This document shows, piece by piece, positions 21,167-29,432 of a stretch of DNA of 64,000 nt (its first letter is position 1; every line of letters starts with the position of its first letter). A program made the position numbers and the translations under genes. Location: assembly GCF_000733765.1 (NCBI RefSeq), contig NZ_JPOG01000001.1, forward strand, positions 372,001-436,000, given 5' to 3'. The stretch is from Algiphilus aromaticivorans DG1253. Its GTDB lineage: Bacteria > Pseudomonadota > Gammaproteobacteria > Nevskiales > Nevskiaceae. Under the pieces are notes generated by a model, which had not been told where the DNA came from, searched no databases, and saw only the letters and a list, made by a program, of their open reading frames with translations.

Positions 21167-22203
21167 ACCTCGACCTGCAGCTGGGTACGTGCCAGCAACT
21201 GACCGTCCGCGGTGAGCAGCGCGATCTCCCAGCGCCCCTCGGGATTGGCCGGGAAATTCCGCTTGCGCGTGAAGGTACGGTACCCGGCCTCCCGCCCTCC
21301 GGCGATATCGGTGCCGATGCGCTCGACCACGTGGCCGTCGTGGCGCCACTCGAAGATCAGCTGCTGGTGCAGCCCGAGCGGCGCGCGGATGGCGGCGAAG
21401 GCCGTCAGGCCTTGCTCACGCAGCACGGTTGCGTCGATGTGCGTCAGCGCGGGGCCGGGTTCCAGGGTGGCATCCAGCGTGCTGGTTGCGCGCAGCTCGT
21501 GCGCCTCCAGGCCGACGGCAGGAACGTGTGCGCGCAAGCCCCAGCCCGCCGCGAGCAGCAGCAGGCAGGCGAGCGCGCCGCGCGGCCAGATGCGCGCGGG
21601 CACGTCACGCAGCCAGCGCAGGGCGCCCGGCAGCAGCCCCAGCAGCATCAGCGCGGCCGCTGTGTCCAGCGCGCTGGTGGTGTCGCGATGCAGCGCCAGC
21701 GGCACGACGACCAGCGCCGCGACGAAGGCGCAGAAGGCCTGGAAGAGCATCAGCCTGCCCGGGTGCGCGCAGATGCGGTCGATGTAGATGCGGTCCAGCG
21801 CAGTGGCCAGCGCAGCCAGCGCCACCAGAGCGAGGAATAACGGCTGCGCGCTCTGCCAGACCGTGGCCGCTGCGACGAAGGGCAGGGCGAAGAACAGCGT
21901 TTCCTGATGCAGTGACTGCGTCACCAGCGGTAGCAGCCGCGGCGAGATGCGCCCGCGACTGACGCGCTGCAGGATTCGGCCGAGCAGCGGCTCGGCGAGG
22001 ATCCACAGCCAGCCGGCGAGCACCATGACGGCTATGCCCTGCGCCATGGCGGCACTGCGCTCGACGAGGAAGTAGCTCGCGCAACCGGCCACGAAACTGA
22101 CCAGCGGCATCAGCACATGGCGTCGGCGCAAGGTCCAGCGCAGCGCGCGACCGAGCCGGTCGCGGCGGCGCCAGATAGCGCCCGGTCGGGAGTGCAGTGT
22201 CAT
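21163..22203 (-). CDS. DUF5924/DUF2914 membrane protein
   Basis: A 346-residue protein with about seven hydrophobic helices in residues 25-235, a DUF5924-like membrane part. It is followed by a periplasmic C-terminal domain (about 250-346) with FEWRHDGHVVERI, RTFTRKRNFP and GRWEIALLTADGQLL, matching DUF2914. That domain is thought to be a beta-sandwich of unknown function. It is convergent with the EamA gene with a CTAG shared stop. Confidence 0.82.
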   Translation of the reverse strand: MTLHSRPGAIWRRRDRLGRALRWTLRRRHVLMPLVSFVAGCASYFLVERSAAMAQGIAVMVLAGWLWILAEPLLGRILQRVSRGRISPRLLPLVTQSLHQETLFFALPFVAAATVWQSAQPLFLALVALAALATALDRIYIDRICAHPGRLMLFQAFCAFVAALVVVPLALHRDTTSALDTAAALMLLGLLPGALRWLRDVPARIWPRGALACLLLLAAGWGLRAHVPAVGLEAHELRATSTLDATLEPGPALTHIDATVLREQGLTAFAAIRAPLGLHQQLIFEWRHDGHVVERIGTDIAGGREAGYRTFTRKRNFPANPEGRWEIALLTADGQLLARTQLQVEV

Positions 22204-22268
22204 CGGCGCGGATCAATGGTCATCGACCGCCATTGTCGTCGTGGCGGCTGATTCGCCGATGAATCGCG

Positions 22269-23624
22269 CTAGTGGGCGCGCATCTGCAGCGGCAGCCCGT
22301 CGCGAGGCTTGGCAATGGGCGCGAGCTGGTAGGGCATGGCATAGCCTTCAGGCACCTGCCATTCGAGGCGCTGCAGCATGGCGTGTAGCACGGCCTTGAC
22401 CTGCATTTCGGCGAAATGCAGGCCCAGGCAGGTATGCGCGCCGCCGCCGAAGGGCACCTAGGCGAAGGGGTGGTTGCGGTGCTCGGCGCGTGCGTTGTCG
22501 AAACGCTCCGGGTCGAATCGATCGGGTTCGGACCAGTGCGCCGGGTCGCGCTGCGTGAAGATCGGGAAGATCGACACCGAGGCGCCCGCCGGCAGGTGGT
22601 AGCCCTGGAACTCGACGTCGCGCGTGGCCTGGCGGACGATGGTTCCAAGCGGCGGATAGAGGCGCAGCGCTTCCCGCAGCACCCGGCCGGTGAGCTCGGC
22701 CTCGTCCAGTGCCTCGTGCGGTAGCGTCGTGCCGCCGATGCGTGCAGCATCGGCGCGCAGGTGTTGCTGCCATTCGGCGTGTGCGGCCAGCGCGTAGACG
22801 ATCGTGGTCAGCGCACTGGTGGTGGTGTCGTGCGCGGCCATCATCAGGAAGATGACGTGGTTGACGATGTCCTCGTCGCTGTAGCTTCGGCCCTGCTCAT
22901 CGCGGGCGTGGCAGAGCTGGCTGAAGAGATCGTCGCCGTCGCCCTCTCGCCGTTCCGGGATGCGCGTGCGGATGAAGTGCTCCAGATGGCGCCGGCCCTG
23001 CAGCCCGCGTGTGTACTTGCGGCCGATCAGCGGTGCGCGCACCACCGCCGTGGACGCTTCCACGACATCGGTGAAGGCCTTGTTGACCGCGTCGATCTCG
23101 CGCTGCAGGGACAGGCCCAGAAAGCAGTCGGCGGCGATGGCGAGCGTCAGACGCTTGACCTCTGGATAGAAGCGCAGGTCTGGCTGCTTGCTCCAGGCCG
23201 ACACGGCCGTTTCGATATGGCTCTGCATGCGCCGCTGGTAGCCGGCCAGCGCCTCGGCGCGGAAGGCCGGCTGCATCAGGCGCCGGTGCAGGCGGTGGTC
23301 GGCGCCGTCCCGCAGCATCAACCCCCACGGAAAAAGATCCCCAAGGATGGGGGTCCAGCCGTGGTGCGCCGAGAAAAGGCCGTCACGATCGCGTAGCACC
23401 AGCTCGTTGGCTTCGGCGCTGAGCAGGCAGGCGCGGTCGGCGAACAGAAAATTGACACGTGATACCGGACCGAAATGCTCGTGCTGCCGGCGTGTGAAGG
23501 CCAGCGGATCGTGCAGGTAGCGCAGCGTCTGGCCGAGCAGCGGGAGGCCGCTTTCGCCGGGCAGATGTTTCAGCGACGCGGGGCGCCCGGTATCCGGGGC
23601 GTAGTCTGTGGTTGTTGTAGGCAT
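22269..23624 (-). pseudogene. Cytochrome P450 interrupted by one amber codon before the heme motif
   Basis: The coding sequence would be 451 codons plus stop. Normal P450 features are intact: the I-helix oxygen-binding AAHDTTTSA, the ExxR motif EALRLYPP, and PERF. At codon 389 the frame has TAG (22460-22458), after HPFA. The same frame then continues with VPFGGGAHTCLGLHFAEM, the Cys heme-ligand motif, to a normal stop at 22269. Homologues usually carry Trp or Tyr here (FAWVPFGGG), so a single TGG-to-TAG change explains it. The truncated 388-residue product would lack the heme cysteine and be inactive. Alternatives are a sequencing error or amber readthrough. ATG 23624 has AGGAGA behind it. 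Confidence 0.85.
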
Positions 23625-23661
23625 GCGGGTCTCCTGAGCCGACTCGCTGGCGACTGTACGC

Positions 23662-23681
23662 TTAACCGGACGGTCGTTCAA
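23662..23681. promoter_or_regulatory. Imperfect dyad upstream of the P450, possible TetR-type operator
   Basis: TTAACCGGACGGTCGTTCAA shows partial twofold symmetry with spaced CG steps, the style of TetR-family operators. It lies 38 bases upstream of the P450 start. No TetR gene is adjacent, so the assignment is tentative. Confidence 0.3.
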
Positions 23682-23708
23682 TTAGCGCGACCGGCTCGCG
23701 ATGCGAAG

Positions 23709-24551
23709 TTACAGCGGGCGGTTTTCCTCGCTGCGAACGGGTGCTGCCGGTGGCAGTTGCAGGTCGGTTGGAAGCTCCAGATGCTGTGTTTCTCCGCCCT
23801 GCTGGTAGCGCAGGCGCAACTGTTCGCCATCGGATTTCCGGATCAGGCGCAGGAAGTGCTGCGGCGATTCGGGCGGCGTGTCGTCGATGGCGGTGATCAG
23901 CACGCCAGCCGTCATGCCGGCGTCGGCGGCGGGGCCGCGCACGTGGCTGACGAGCACGCCCTCGGCATCACCCAGCTCCATCGCCTCGCGCAACTCCGGC
24001 GTGGCGACGACCACCGTGATGCCGAGCGCGCTGGCGATGTCCTCCTCGCCCAGGCTCTGCCAGTCCGTCTGCCCTGCCGCAGCCAGTACCTCCGGGGCGA
24101 TGCGCACGCGCGCGCCGCTTCGCGCCGCCAGCGCGATGGCATCGCTGGGGCGGGCGTCGATGATGTGCTGCGCACCGTCGGCGTCGCGGAGTAGCAGCGC
24201 ACCGTGGAAGACCTTGTCGTGCAGTGCGTCGACGACGACGCCGGACAGCTCGGCGTCGAGCCCGCTCAGCGTCGCAGCCAGCAGATCATGCGTCATCGGT
24301 CGCGGGGTCGCTTCGCCGCGCAGCGCGCGCAGGATGGCGCGCGCCTCATTCGGACCGATGAAGATCGGCACGACGGTTCCATCCTCGGGATCGCGCAGCA
24401 GCACAACCGGCGCGCCGGCGCCGCGCACGATGCCGACAGAGGCTACTTCCACCGACACCAGCGAATCCTCGTCCACGGCGAGTTCGCGTGCCTCGACGGC
24501 GGTGGCGAGCAGGCCGGCCGCTAGCCATGCGACAGGGGGTTTCCAGTCCAT
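23709..24551 (-). CDS. Secreted bifunctional-nuclease (DUF151) domain protein with PDZ domain
   Basis: A 280-residue protein. A signal peptide spans about residues 1-22 (cleavage after AVEA). A DUF151/BFN-like domain covers about 30-165, with IGPNEARAILRALRGE, MTHDLLAATLSGLDAELSGV and DARPSDAIALAARSGA. A PDZ-like domain follows at about 185-265 (VSHVRGPAADAGMTAGVLITAIDD), then a proline-rich tail. BFN domains were described as nucleases, but export of such a domain is unusual and its activity here is unproven. Two ATGs are adjacent; the second, 24551, has the better spacing to GGAGG. Confidence 0.82.
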   Translation of the reverse strand: MDWKPPVAWLAAGLLATAVEARELAVDEDSLVSVEVASVGIVRGAGAPVVLLRDPEDGTVVPIFIGPNEARAILRALRGEATPRPMTHDLLAATLSGLDAELSGVVVDALHDKVFHGALLLRDADGAQHIIDARPSDAIALAARSGARVRIAPEVLAAAGQTDWQSLGEEDIASALGITVVVATPELREAMELGDAEGVLVSHVRGPAADAGMTAGVLITAIDDTPPESPQHFLRLIRKSDGEQLRLRYQQGGETQHLELPTDLQLPPAAPVRSEENRPL

Positions 24552-24611
24552 CATGTGCCTCCGCGGCTTTCTGGCGGCAGTGTGCCCGCCAGGTAGAGCC
24601 AATGCACCTAG

Positions 24612-24827
24612 AGAGTGTTTACAAAGCACCTCTGGTCGTGATTCGGCTCAACGCACCGGATGCCATTGGCTGCGTTTCGCCCGTGGTTCGGCGCCCCAGA
24701 ACCGCATCGCTATTGAATGATGCCGCGGACCGGCGTGCATCCTTCTCGAAGGGCACGGGCCGTTCTGGCTCACCGCTACGCGGTATCGCCGGGGCCTTCC
24801 TAAGCTCCCCGTTATGTAGAACGTTTC
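24612..24827. mobile_element. Candidate MITE-like element flanked by CTAG
   Basis: A 216-bp non-coding stretch bounded on both sides by CTAG (24608-24611 and 24828-24831). Its ends are imperfect inverted repeats: left AGAGTGTTTACAAAG, right (reverse complement) GAAACGTTCTACATAA. The pattern of conserved GTT/ACA and a CTAG or TA duplication resembles IS5-group (IS427-like) ends. It holds no open frame with protein character, and it carries the 41-bp repeat at 24749. The right CTAG supplies the stop codon of chrA. The call is inference from end structure alone. Confidence 0.4.
24749..24789 (+). repeat. Dispersed 41-bp repeat, copy 1
   Basis: AAGGGCACGG, six variable bases, then CTGGCTC and the hairpin core CCGC-TAC-GCGG followed by TATCGC. 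It matches the minus strand at 27598-27638 in 34 of 41 positions, with changes that preserve the CCGC/GCGG stem. It looks like a REP-type intergenic element. Confidence 0.6.
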
Positions 24828-26009
24828 CTAGGTGCTGCCGAAAAGCAGGCTGCCGGCGAGGGCGGCAAGTAGCACTACGGCCCAGGCCGGGGTGCGCCCT
24901 TGCAGTAGCAGCGCCAAGCTGACTGCGGCGATGCCGGCGCTGGCTGGGTCGCGCACGCCCTCGACGAGCACGGGGTCCCAGAGCACGGCGGCGAGGAGGC
25001 CGACGACACCGGCGTTGACGCCGCCCACCGCACGACGGACTGTGGCGACAGCGCGCAGCTGTTCCCAGAAGGGCAGGACCCCGCCGATCAGGAGCATCGA
25101 CGGGAGAAATATGCCGACTAGCGCCAGCGCTGCCGCCGTCACGCCGCCTCCCTGCATGACACCGCCGAGATAGGCCGAGAAGGCGAACAAGGGGCCGGGT
25201 ACGGCCTGCGCGGCGGCGTAGCCGGCGAGAAAGTCGTCGTCGCTGACCCAGCCGGTGGAGACGACCTCACCGTGCAGCAGCGGCAGCACGACGTGGCCCC
25301 CGCCGAAGACGAGAGCGCCGGCGCGGTAGAAGCGGTCGACGATGGCTAGTGCCGGGACGTCGAGCAGTTGGGCGGCGGCTGGCAGACCGGCCAGCAACAG
25401 GGCGAATGCCAGCAGGCAGGCGACGGCGGCGCGCGTTCGGCGCGGGGCCTGCCACGCTGTAGGGGCCGTAGCGGCAGTCGGCTCGCGCAGCAGCAGTAGC
25501 CCGATCAGGGCGGAGCCGCCAATGACGCCGAGCTGGGCTGGTACGCCGCCCAGTAGCAGCATGAGCAGTGCGGCAGTCGCGGCGATCAGCCAGTGCACCC
25601 GCAGTTGCAGCAGACTGCGCGCCATGCCGATCAGGGCGTGCGCGACCACGGCGGCCACCGCCGCCTTGATGCCCGTCAGCCAGCCGCCGCCAGTGCCCGC
25701 CAGATCCTGCTGCACCAGCCAGGCGAAGCCGAAAAGGAGCAGTGCCGATGGCAGTGTGAAGGCGGTCCATGCCGCGATCAGCCCCGGCCAGCCGGCGCGC
25801 AGCATGCCGATGGCCATGCCGGCCTGGCTCGATGCCGGCCCCGGCAGGAACTGCGAAAGCGCAACGATCTCCGCGAAGCGCGCCTCGTCCAGCCACTGGC
25901 GCCGCACGACGAAGGCCTCGCGGAAATAGGCGAGATGCGCCACCGGCCCGCCGAAGGAAGTCAGCCCCAGGCGCAGGAATACCAGGAAGGTCTCGATGAC
26001 GGCGGCCAT
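24828..26009 (-). CDS. chrA: Chromate transporter ChrA
   Basis: A 393-residue inner-membrane protein with two CHR domains (about 5-180 and 210-390) and ten or more helices. The signatures LTSFGGPVAHLAYFR and SQFLPGPASSQAGMAIG lie near the N-terminus, with the half-matching GGGHVVLPLLHGEVV and AAQAVPGPLFAFSAYLG in the second half. ChrA exports chromate and confers tolerance. No ChrB regulator is adjacent. Its stop codon lies in the CTAG at the edge of a MITE-like element. Confidence 0.93.
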   Translation of the reverse strand: MAAVIETFLVFLRLGLTSFGGPVAHLAYFREAFVVRRQWLDEARFAEIVALSQFLPGPASSQAGMAIGMLRAGWPGLIAAWTAFTLPSALLLFGFAWLVQQDLAGTGGGWLTGIKAAVAAVVAHALIGMARSLLQLRVHWLIAATAALLMLLLGGVPAQLGVIGGSALIGLLLLREPTAATAPTAWQAPRRTRAAVACLLAFALLLAGLPAAAQLLDVPALAIVDRFYRAGALVFGGGHVVLPLLHGEVVSTGWVSDDDFLAGYAAAQAVPGPLFAFSAYLGGVMQGGGVTAAALALVGIFLPSMLLIGGVLPFWEQLRAVATVRRAVGGVNAGVVGLLAAVLWDPVLVEGVRDPASAGIAAVSLALLLQGRTPAWAVVLLAALAGSLLFGST

Positions 26010-26155
26010 GGCGGCATTCTGCCGCCCCGGGCGTGCGTTCGCCTCGTCCGGTGTTCACGCACACCGCCGCGAATCGAACTGTCCCGAGGATGCGGCACGC
26101 GCGCGCCGACGCGCTCGACTAGATTGCGGACTTGGATCGGAAGCGGGAGCGGGGC

Positions 26156-26773
26156 ATGGGGAAGTTTCTCGGCGGTTGCTTGATCGTCTGTCTGGTGCTG
26201 GTGGTCGGTGGCGGCGCGGTGGGCTATTACGTTTTCGTCAAGCCCTACACGGATATGGCCGGGGAGGCGGTGGCCTTCGCGCAGGAACTGGAGACGCTGG
26301 ATAGCGAGATCGCGACGCGCGGGCCGTACCAACCGCCAAAGGACGGTGCTGTCTCCCCCGATGCGATGCAGCGCTATCTGGCAGTGCAGCGGGGCATGCG
26401 CACGGACCTGGAAGGCGATATGCAGACGCTGCAGGCGCGCTACGAGGCCCTCGACAACGAGCTGGAATCGGAGCAGCGTGATGCCAGCATCGCCGAGATC
26501 ATGACGGCTTACCGGGATCTGGCGGGACTCTACCTGGAAGCCAAGCGCGCGCAGGTTGCTGCGCTCAACGAGCAGCGCATGTCGATCGACGAATATCACT
26601 GGATCCGCGGGCAGATCTATGCTGCGCTGGGACAGCCCGTCGCGGTGGCCTCGCCGGACGGCTCGGCGCCGGCAGCGGCGGTGTCGAGCGTTCCGCCCGA
26701 GACGCGCGCTCTGGTGGAGGAGCACCGCGAAATGTTGACCGACAACTACGCCCTTGTCTGGTTCGGTCTCTGA
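26156..26773 (+). CDS. Hypothetical membrane-anchored helical protein
   Basis: A 205-residue protein with one N-terminal membrane helix (about 4-27, LGGCLIVCLVLVVGGGAVGYYVF) and a long, charged, mainly helical periplasmic part. The segment around 75-125 (LEGDMQTLQARYEALDNELES) has coiled-coil spacing. I do not recognise the family. The ATG at 26156 is chosen with GGGAG upstream; an in-frame TTG eight codons earlier is less likely. It is divergent from chrA. Confidence 0.72.
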   Translation: MGKFLGGCLIVCLVLVVGGGAVGYYVFVKPYTDMAGEAVAFAQELETLDSEIATRGPYQPPKDGAVSPDAMQRYLAVQRGMRTDLEGDMQTLQARYEALDNELESEQRDASIAEIMTAYRDLAGLYLEAKRAQVAALNEQRMSIDEYHWIRGQIYAALGQPVAVASPDGSAPAAAVSSVPPETRALVEEHREMLTDNYALVWFGL

Positions 26774-26810
26774 AGGTTTTCCATCGCGTAGTCCCGCCCA
26801 GCCACTTGTC

Positions 26811-27518
26811 CTACCAGCGCTCGCCGTAGGGGCGCAGATCGATCTCGAAGCTGCGCGCCGACGGCGGTTGCTGCGCGAGCTGGTAGACGGACTCCGCGAT
26901 GTCCGAGGCTTTCAGGAAGAAGTTGTCCGTCCTGTCGGGGAGCATTTCCCGGGTGCGCGGCGTGTCGATGACGCCATCGATGACGACGTAGCTGACGTGG
27001 ATGTTCTCCGGCGCCAGCTTGCGCGCCAGTGACTGCGCCAGGCCGTACTGGGCGTGTTTGGCGCTGGCGAAGGCCGTGAACTCGGCGCCGCCGCGCTTGG
27101 CGGCAGTGGCGCCGATGACGATGATGCGACCGCCGCCGGCCGCGCGCATCCCGGGTAGCACTGCCTGCACCCAGGCCAGCAGCCCGGCCGCGTTGGTGCG
27201 CCAAGCCTCTTCGAAGGCCTCGGCATCGACGTCATCCACCGAGCCGAAGACACCCGAGCCGGCGTTGTAGACCAGCACCTGCGGGCAGCCGTGATCGGCT
27301 TCGAGCCGGTGCGCGGCATTGCGTACGTCGTCGCGGCGCGTGACGTCGCAGCCGTGCAGCAGCGCGTCCGGGATGTCGGCAGCCAGTTCGCGCAGGCGCT
27401 CCGGCTGCCGTGCCAGCAGTGCGATGCGATAGCCGCCATCGGCGAAACGCCTGGCAAAGGCCCGGCCGTTGCCGGGGCCGGCGCCGACGATGGCGCAGAG
27501 GGGTAGCGAGTTAGTCAT
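26811..27518 (-). CDS. SDR-fold oxidoreductase lacking the catalytic tyrosine
   Basis: A 235-residue Rossmann-fold protein with GAGPGNGRAFARRFA as the dinucleotide motif near residue 12 and YNAGSGVFG near 85. At the place of Tyr-x-x-x-Lys it has FASAK, so Phe replaces the catalytic Tyr, and the usual Ser is Ala/Thr. A recognisable SDR subgroup shares this F-A-x-A-K pattern and the later VVIDGVIDTP, so it is a real family and not a decayed gene. Its reaction is not clear. Confidence 0.82.
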   Translation of the reverse strand: MTNSLPLCAIVGAGPGNGRAFARRFADGGYRIALLARQPERLRELAADIPDALLHGCDVTRRDDVRNAAHRLEADHGCPQVLVYNAGSGVFGSVDDVDAEAFEEAWRTNAAGLLAWVQAVLPGMRAAGGGRIIVIGATAAKRGGAEFTAFASAKHAQYGLAQSLARKLAPENIHVSYVVIDGVIDTPRTREMLPDRTDNFFLKASDIAESVYQLAQQPPSARSFEIDLRPYGERW

Positions 27519-27597
27519 GGCTTACTCAGTGACGGTTCATTAATGCTGGTTGGGGTGGGGCTTGGGAGTACAGAGAATGTCATGGCTCAGAGGTTGC

Positions 27598-27638
27598 GCG
27601 ATGCCGCGAAGCGGCGAGCCAGTGCGATCCGTGCCCTT
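27598..27638 (-). repeat. Dispersed 41-bp repeat, copy 2
   Basis: The minus strand reads AAGGGCACGG, six variable bases, CTGGCTC, then the hairpin core CCGC-TTC-GCGG and CATCGC. It matches copy 1 at 24749-24789 in 34 of 41 bases, in the opposite orientation. Confidence 0.6.
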
Positions 27639-27961
27639 TGAGGGTGGCCGAGGCGGGCGTCGCGCGCAGGGGTCGCGAGGCATGGATGCCGAGCGAGCGC
27701 GACCAGGCCAGGGATGGCCTGTTCGCGCGTGCCCCAAGCACGTCGCCCGCCTCGGGAACCTGCCGCGGCTTAGCCGCGGCAGGCCACCCGGCGGGCACCA
27801 TGGCTTTGGTGACCTTGGCCGAAACCAAAGTCACCCGCGCCGGCCGCGCGGCACCGTTCGGTAGCTCAGCGGTTTCCGGCGCGGAATCCCAGAGCACGAC
27901 GGAGCCGAGAGGGCCTTTGAGTAAGGGCCGGCCCTGCCGGTAGAGCGTAAGGCGTATGGGT
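27639..27961. other. Hairpin-rich intergenic region
   Basis: This 320-base space between an SDR and a haloalkane dehalogenase gene has no convincing reading frame but much symmetry. A 12-base inverted repeat CCGAGGCGGGCG lies at 27648-27659 and 27744-27755. A seven-base stem with a four-base loop lies at 27704-27721. A 25-base near-perfect palindrome lies at 27759-27783 (arms of 12 around one base). A GGTGAC/GTCACC hairpin lies at about 27807-27836. Together with repeat copy 2 it looks like a composite REP-type element or a structured RNA. Confidence 0.5.
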
Positions 27962-28840
27962 TCACGGCAAGCGCCCGAACCACTCCGAAAGCGCGCGCCC
28001 GATCTCCTGCGGCGAATCCTCCTGGATGAAATGGCTGCCGTTCACGGTCACTTCCTCCTGGTTGGGCCAGCCGCGGCAGAATTCGCGCATGTCGCCGACG
28101 AGGATGGCGCCGGGGTCAGCGTTGATGAAAAGCTTGGGGATGGGGCTGTGCGAAGCCCATTTGCCATAGCTGTCGACGATGTCGATGACGTCTTCCGGCT
28201 CGCCGTCGATGGGCAGCTCGCGCGGCCAGCTCAGCGTCGGGCGACGGTCTTCGCCGGGTTCGGAGAAGGGGCGCCGGTACTCGCCCATCTCTTCTTCGTC
28301 CAGGTCGCGCAGGATGGCGTTGGGCAGAATCTGCTCGATGAAGGCATTGCGCCGCAGCACCAGATCCTCGCCCTTGGTCGAACGCATGCCCTGGAAGATG
28401 CCGCGGAAGCCTTCCGGCCACTGCAGCCAGCTCATCGGCTGCACGATGGCTTCCATGTAGGCGATGCCGCGCACGCGCTCGGCATGGCGCCGCGCCCAGT
28501 CGAAGCCCAGCCCCGAGCCCCAGTCGTGCAGCACCAGCGTGACGCGGTCACCCAGATCGAGCTGGCGCAGCAGTTCGTCGAGATAGTGCCGGTGTTCGAC
28601 GAAGCGGTAGCTCTCATGATCGGAATGTGGCAGCTTCTCCGAATCGCCCATGCCGATGAGGTCCGGCGCCAGGCAGCGCGCCTGCAGGCTGAGATGCGGA
28701 ATGATGTTGCGCCACAGATAGGAGGAGGTCGGATTGCCGTGCAGGAAGAGCACGGGGTCGCCGCTGCCTTCCTCGGCGCAGGCCATGCGCCGACCATGCA
28801 CCCGGTAGAACTGCTTGTCAGGAAGCTTGTGGTTCTTCAT
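27962..28840 (-). CDS. Haloalkane dehalogenase (HLD-II type)
   Basis: A 292-residue alpha/beta hydrolase that would hydrolyse carbon-halogen bonds of haloalkanes to alcohols. The catalytic set is complete: nucleophile Asp106 and halide-binding Trp107 (LVLHDWGSG), acid Glu130 (YMEAIV), base His270 (NGSHFIQED) and halide-binding Asn36 (HGNPTSS). This arrangement (Asp-Glu-His, Asn plus Trp) and length are those of the DhaA/LinB subfamily. ATG 28840 follows a GTG codon; AGGTG precedes. It probably shares a promoter with YjbQ, 64 bases upstream. Confidence 0.92.
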   Translation of the reverse strand: MKNHKLPDKQFYRVHGRRMACAEEGSGDPVLFLHGNPTSSYLWRNIIPHLSLQARCLAPDLIGMGDSEKLPHSDHESYRFVEHRHYLDELLRQLDLGDRVTLVLHDWGSGLGFDWARRHAERVRGIAYMEAIVQPMSWLQWPEGFRGIFQGMRSTKGEDLVLRRNAFIEQILPNAILRDLDEEEMGEYRRPFSEPGEDRRPTLSWPRELPIDGEPEDVIDIVDSYGKWASHSPIPKLFINADPGAILVGDMREFCRGWPNQEEVTVNGSHFIQEDSPQEIGRALSEWFGRLP

Positions 28841-28904
28841 CACCTAGACCTGATGGAAGAACCCGCAGCATGCGGCAGGCACGCCGGCGCGCTCAAGTCT
28901 GGCG

Positions 28905-29324
28905 TCATTCGCCGATGAGCTTGACCAGCACGCGCTTGTCGCGGCGGCCGTCGAACTCGCCGTAGAAGATCTGTTCCCAGGGCCCGAAGTCGAGACGGCC
29001 TTCGCTGATCGCGACCACTACCTCGCGGCCGAAGATCTGACGCTTGATATGGCTGTCGGCGTTGTCCTCTCCGGTGTCGTTGTGGCGCCAGCGCTCAATG
29101 GGTCCGTAGGGCACCAGCTCCTCCAGCCAGCGCTCGAAGTCGGCGTGCAGGCCGCGCTCGTCGTCATTGATGAAGACAGACGCCGAGATGTGCATGGCGT
29201 TGACCAGGCACAGTCCCTCCCGGATGCCGCTTTCAGCCAGAGCTGTCTCTACGCGTGGCGTGATATTGATGAAGGCGGTGCGCTCCTCGGTGTTCAGCCA
29301 CAGCTCCTGACGGTGATGTCGCAT
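28905..29324 (-). CDS. YjbQ/UPF0047 family protein
   Basis: A 139-residue YjbQ family protein, known for weak thiamine-phosphate synthase activity in related members. The family signature is complete: [37 protein letters not shown] with the metal-binding histidines, and [22 protein letters not shown]. It is the first gene of a probable two-gene unit with the dehalogenase; no functional link is known. Confidence 0.92.
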   Translation of the reverse strand: MRHHRQELWLNTEERTAFINITPRVETALAESGIREGLCLVNAMHISASVFINDDERGLHADFERWLEELVPYGPIERWRHNDTGEDNADSHIKRQIFGREVVVAISEGRLDFGPWEQIFYGEFDGRRDKRVLVKLIGE

Positions 29325-29432
29325 GCGCTACGCTCCCATTCGTGCCGGTAGAACCTCTCATGGTCGCATTGACCGCGCACCCGAATGGGGTAGGGTGATG
29401 GCCTATTCAGCCCGCAGCGGGGGTTCGCAGGC

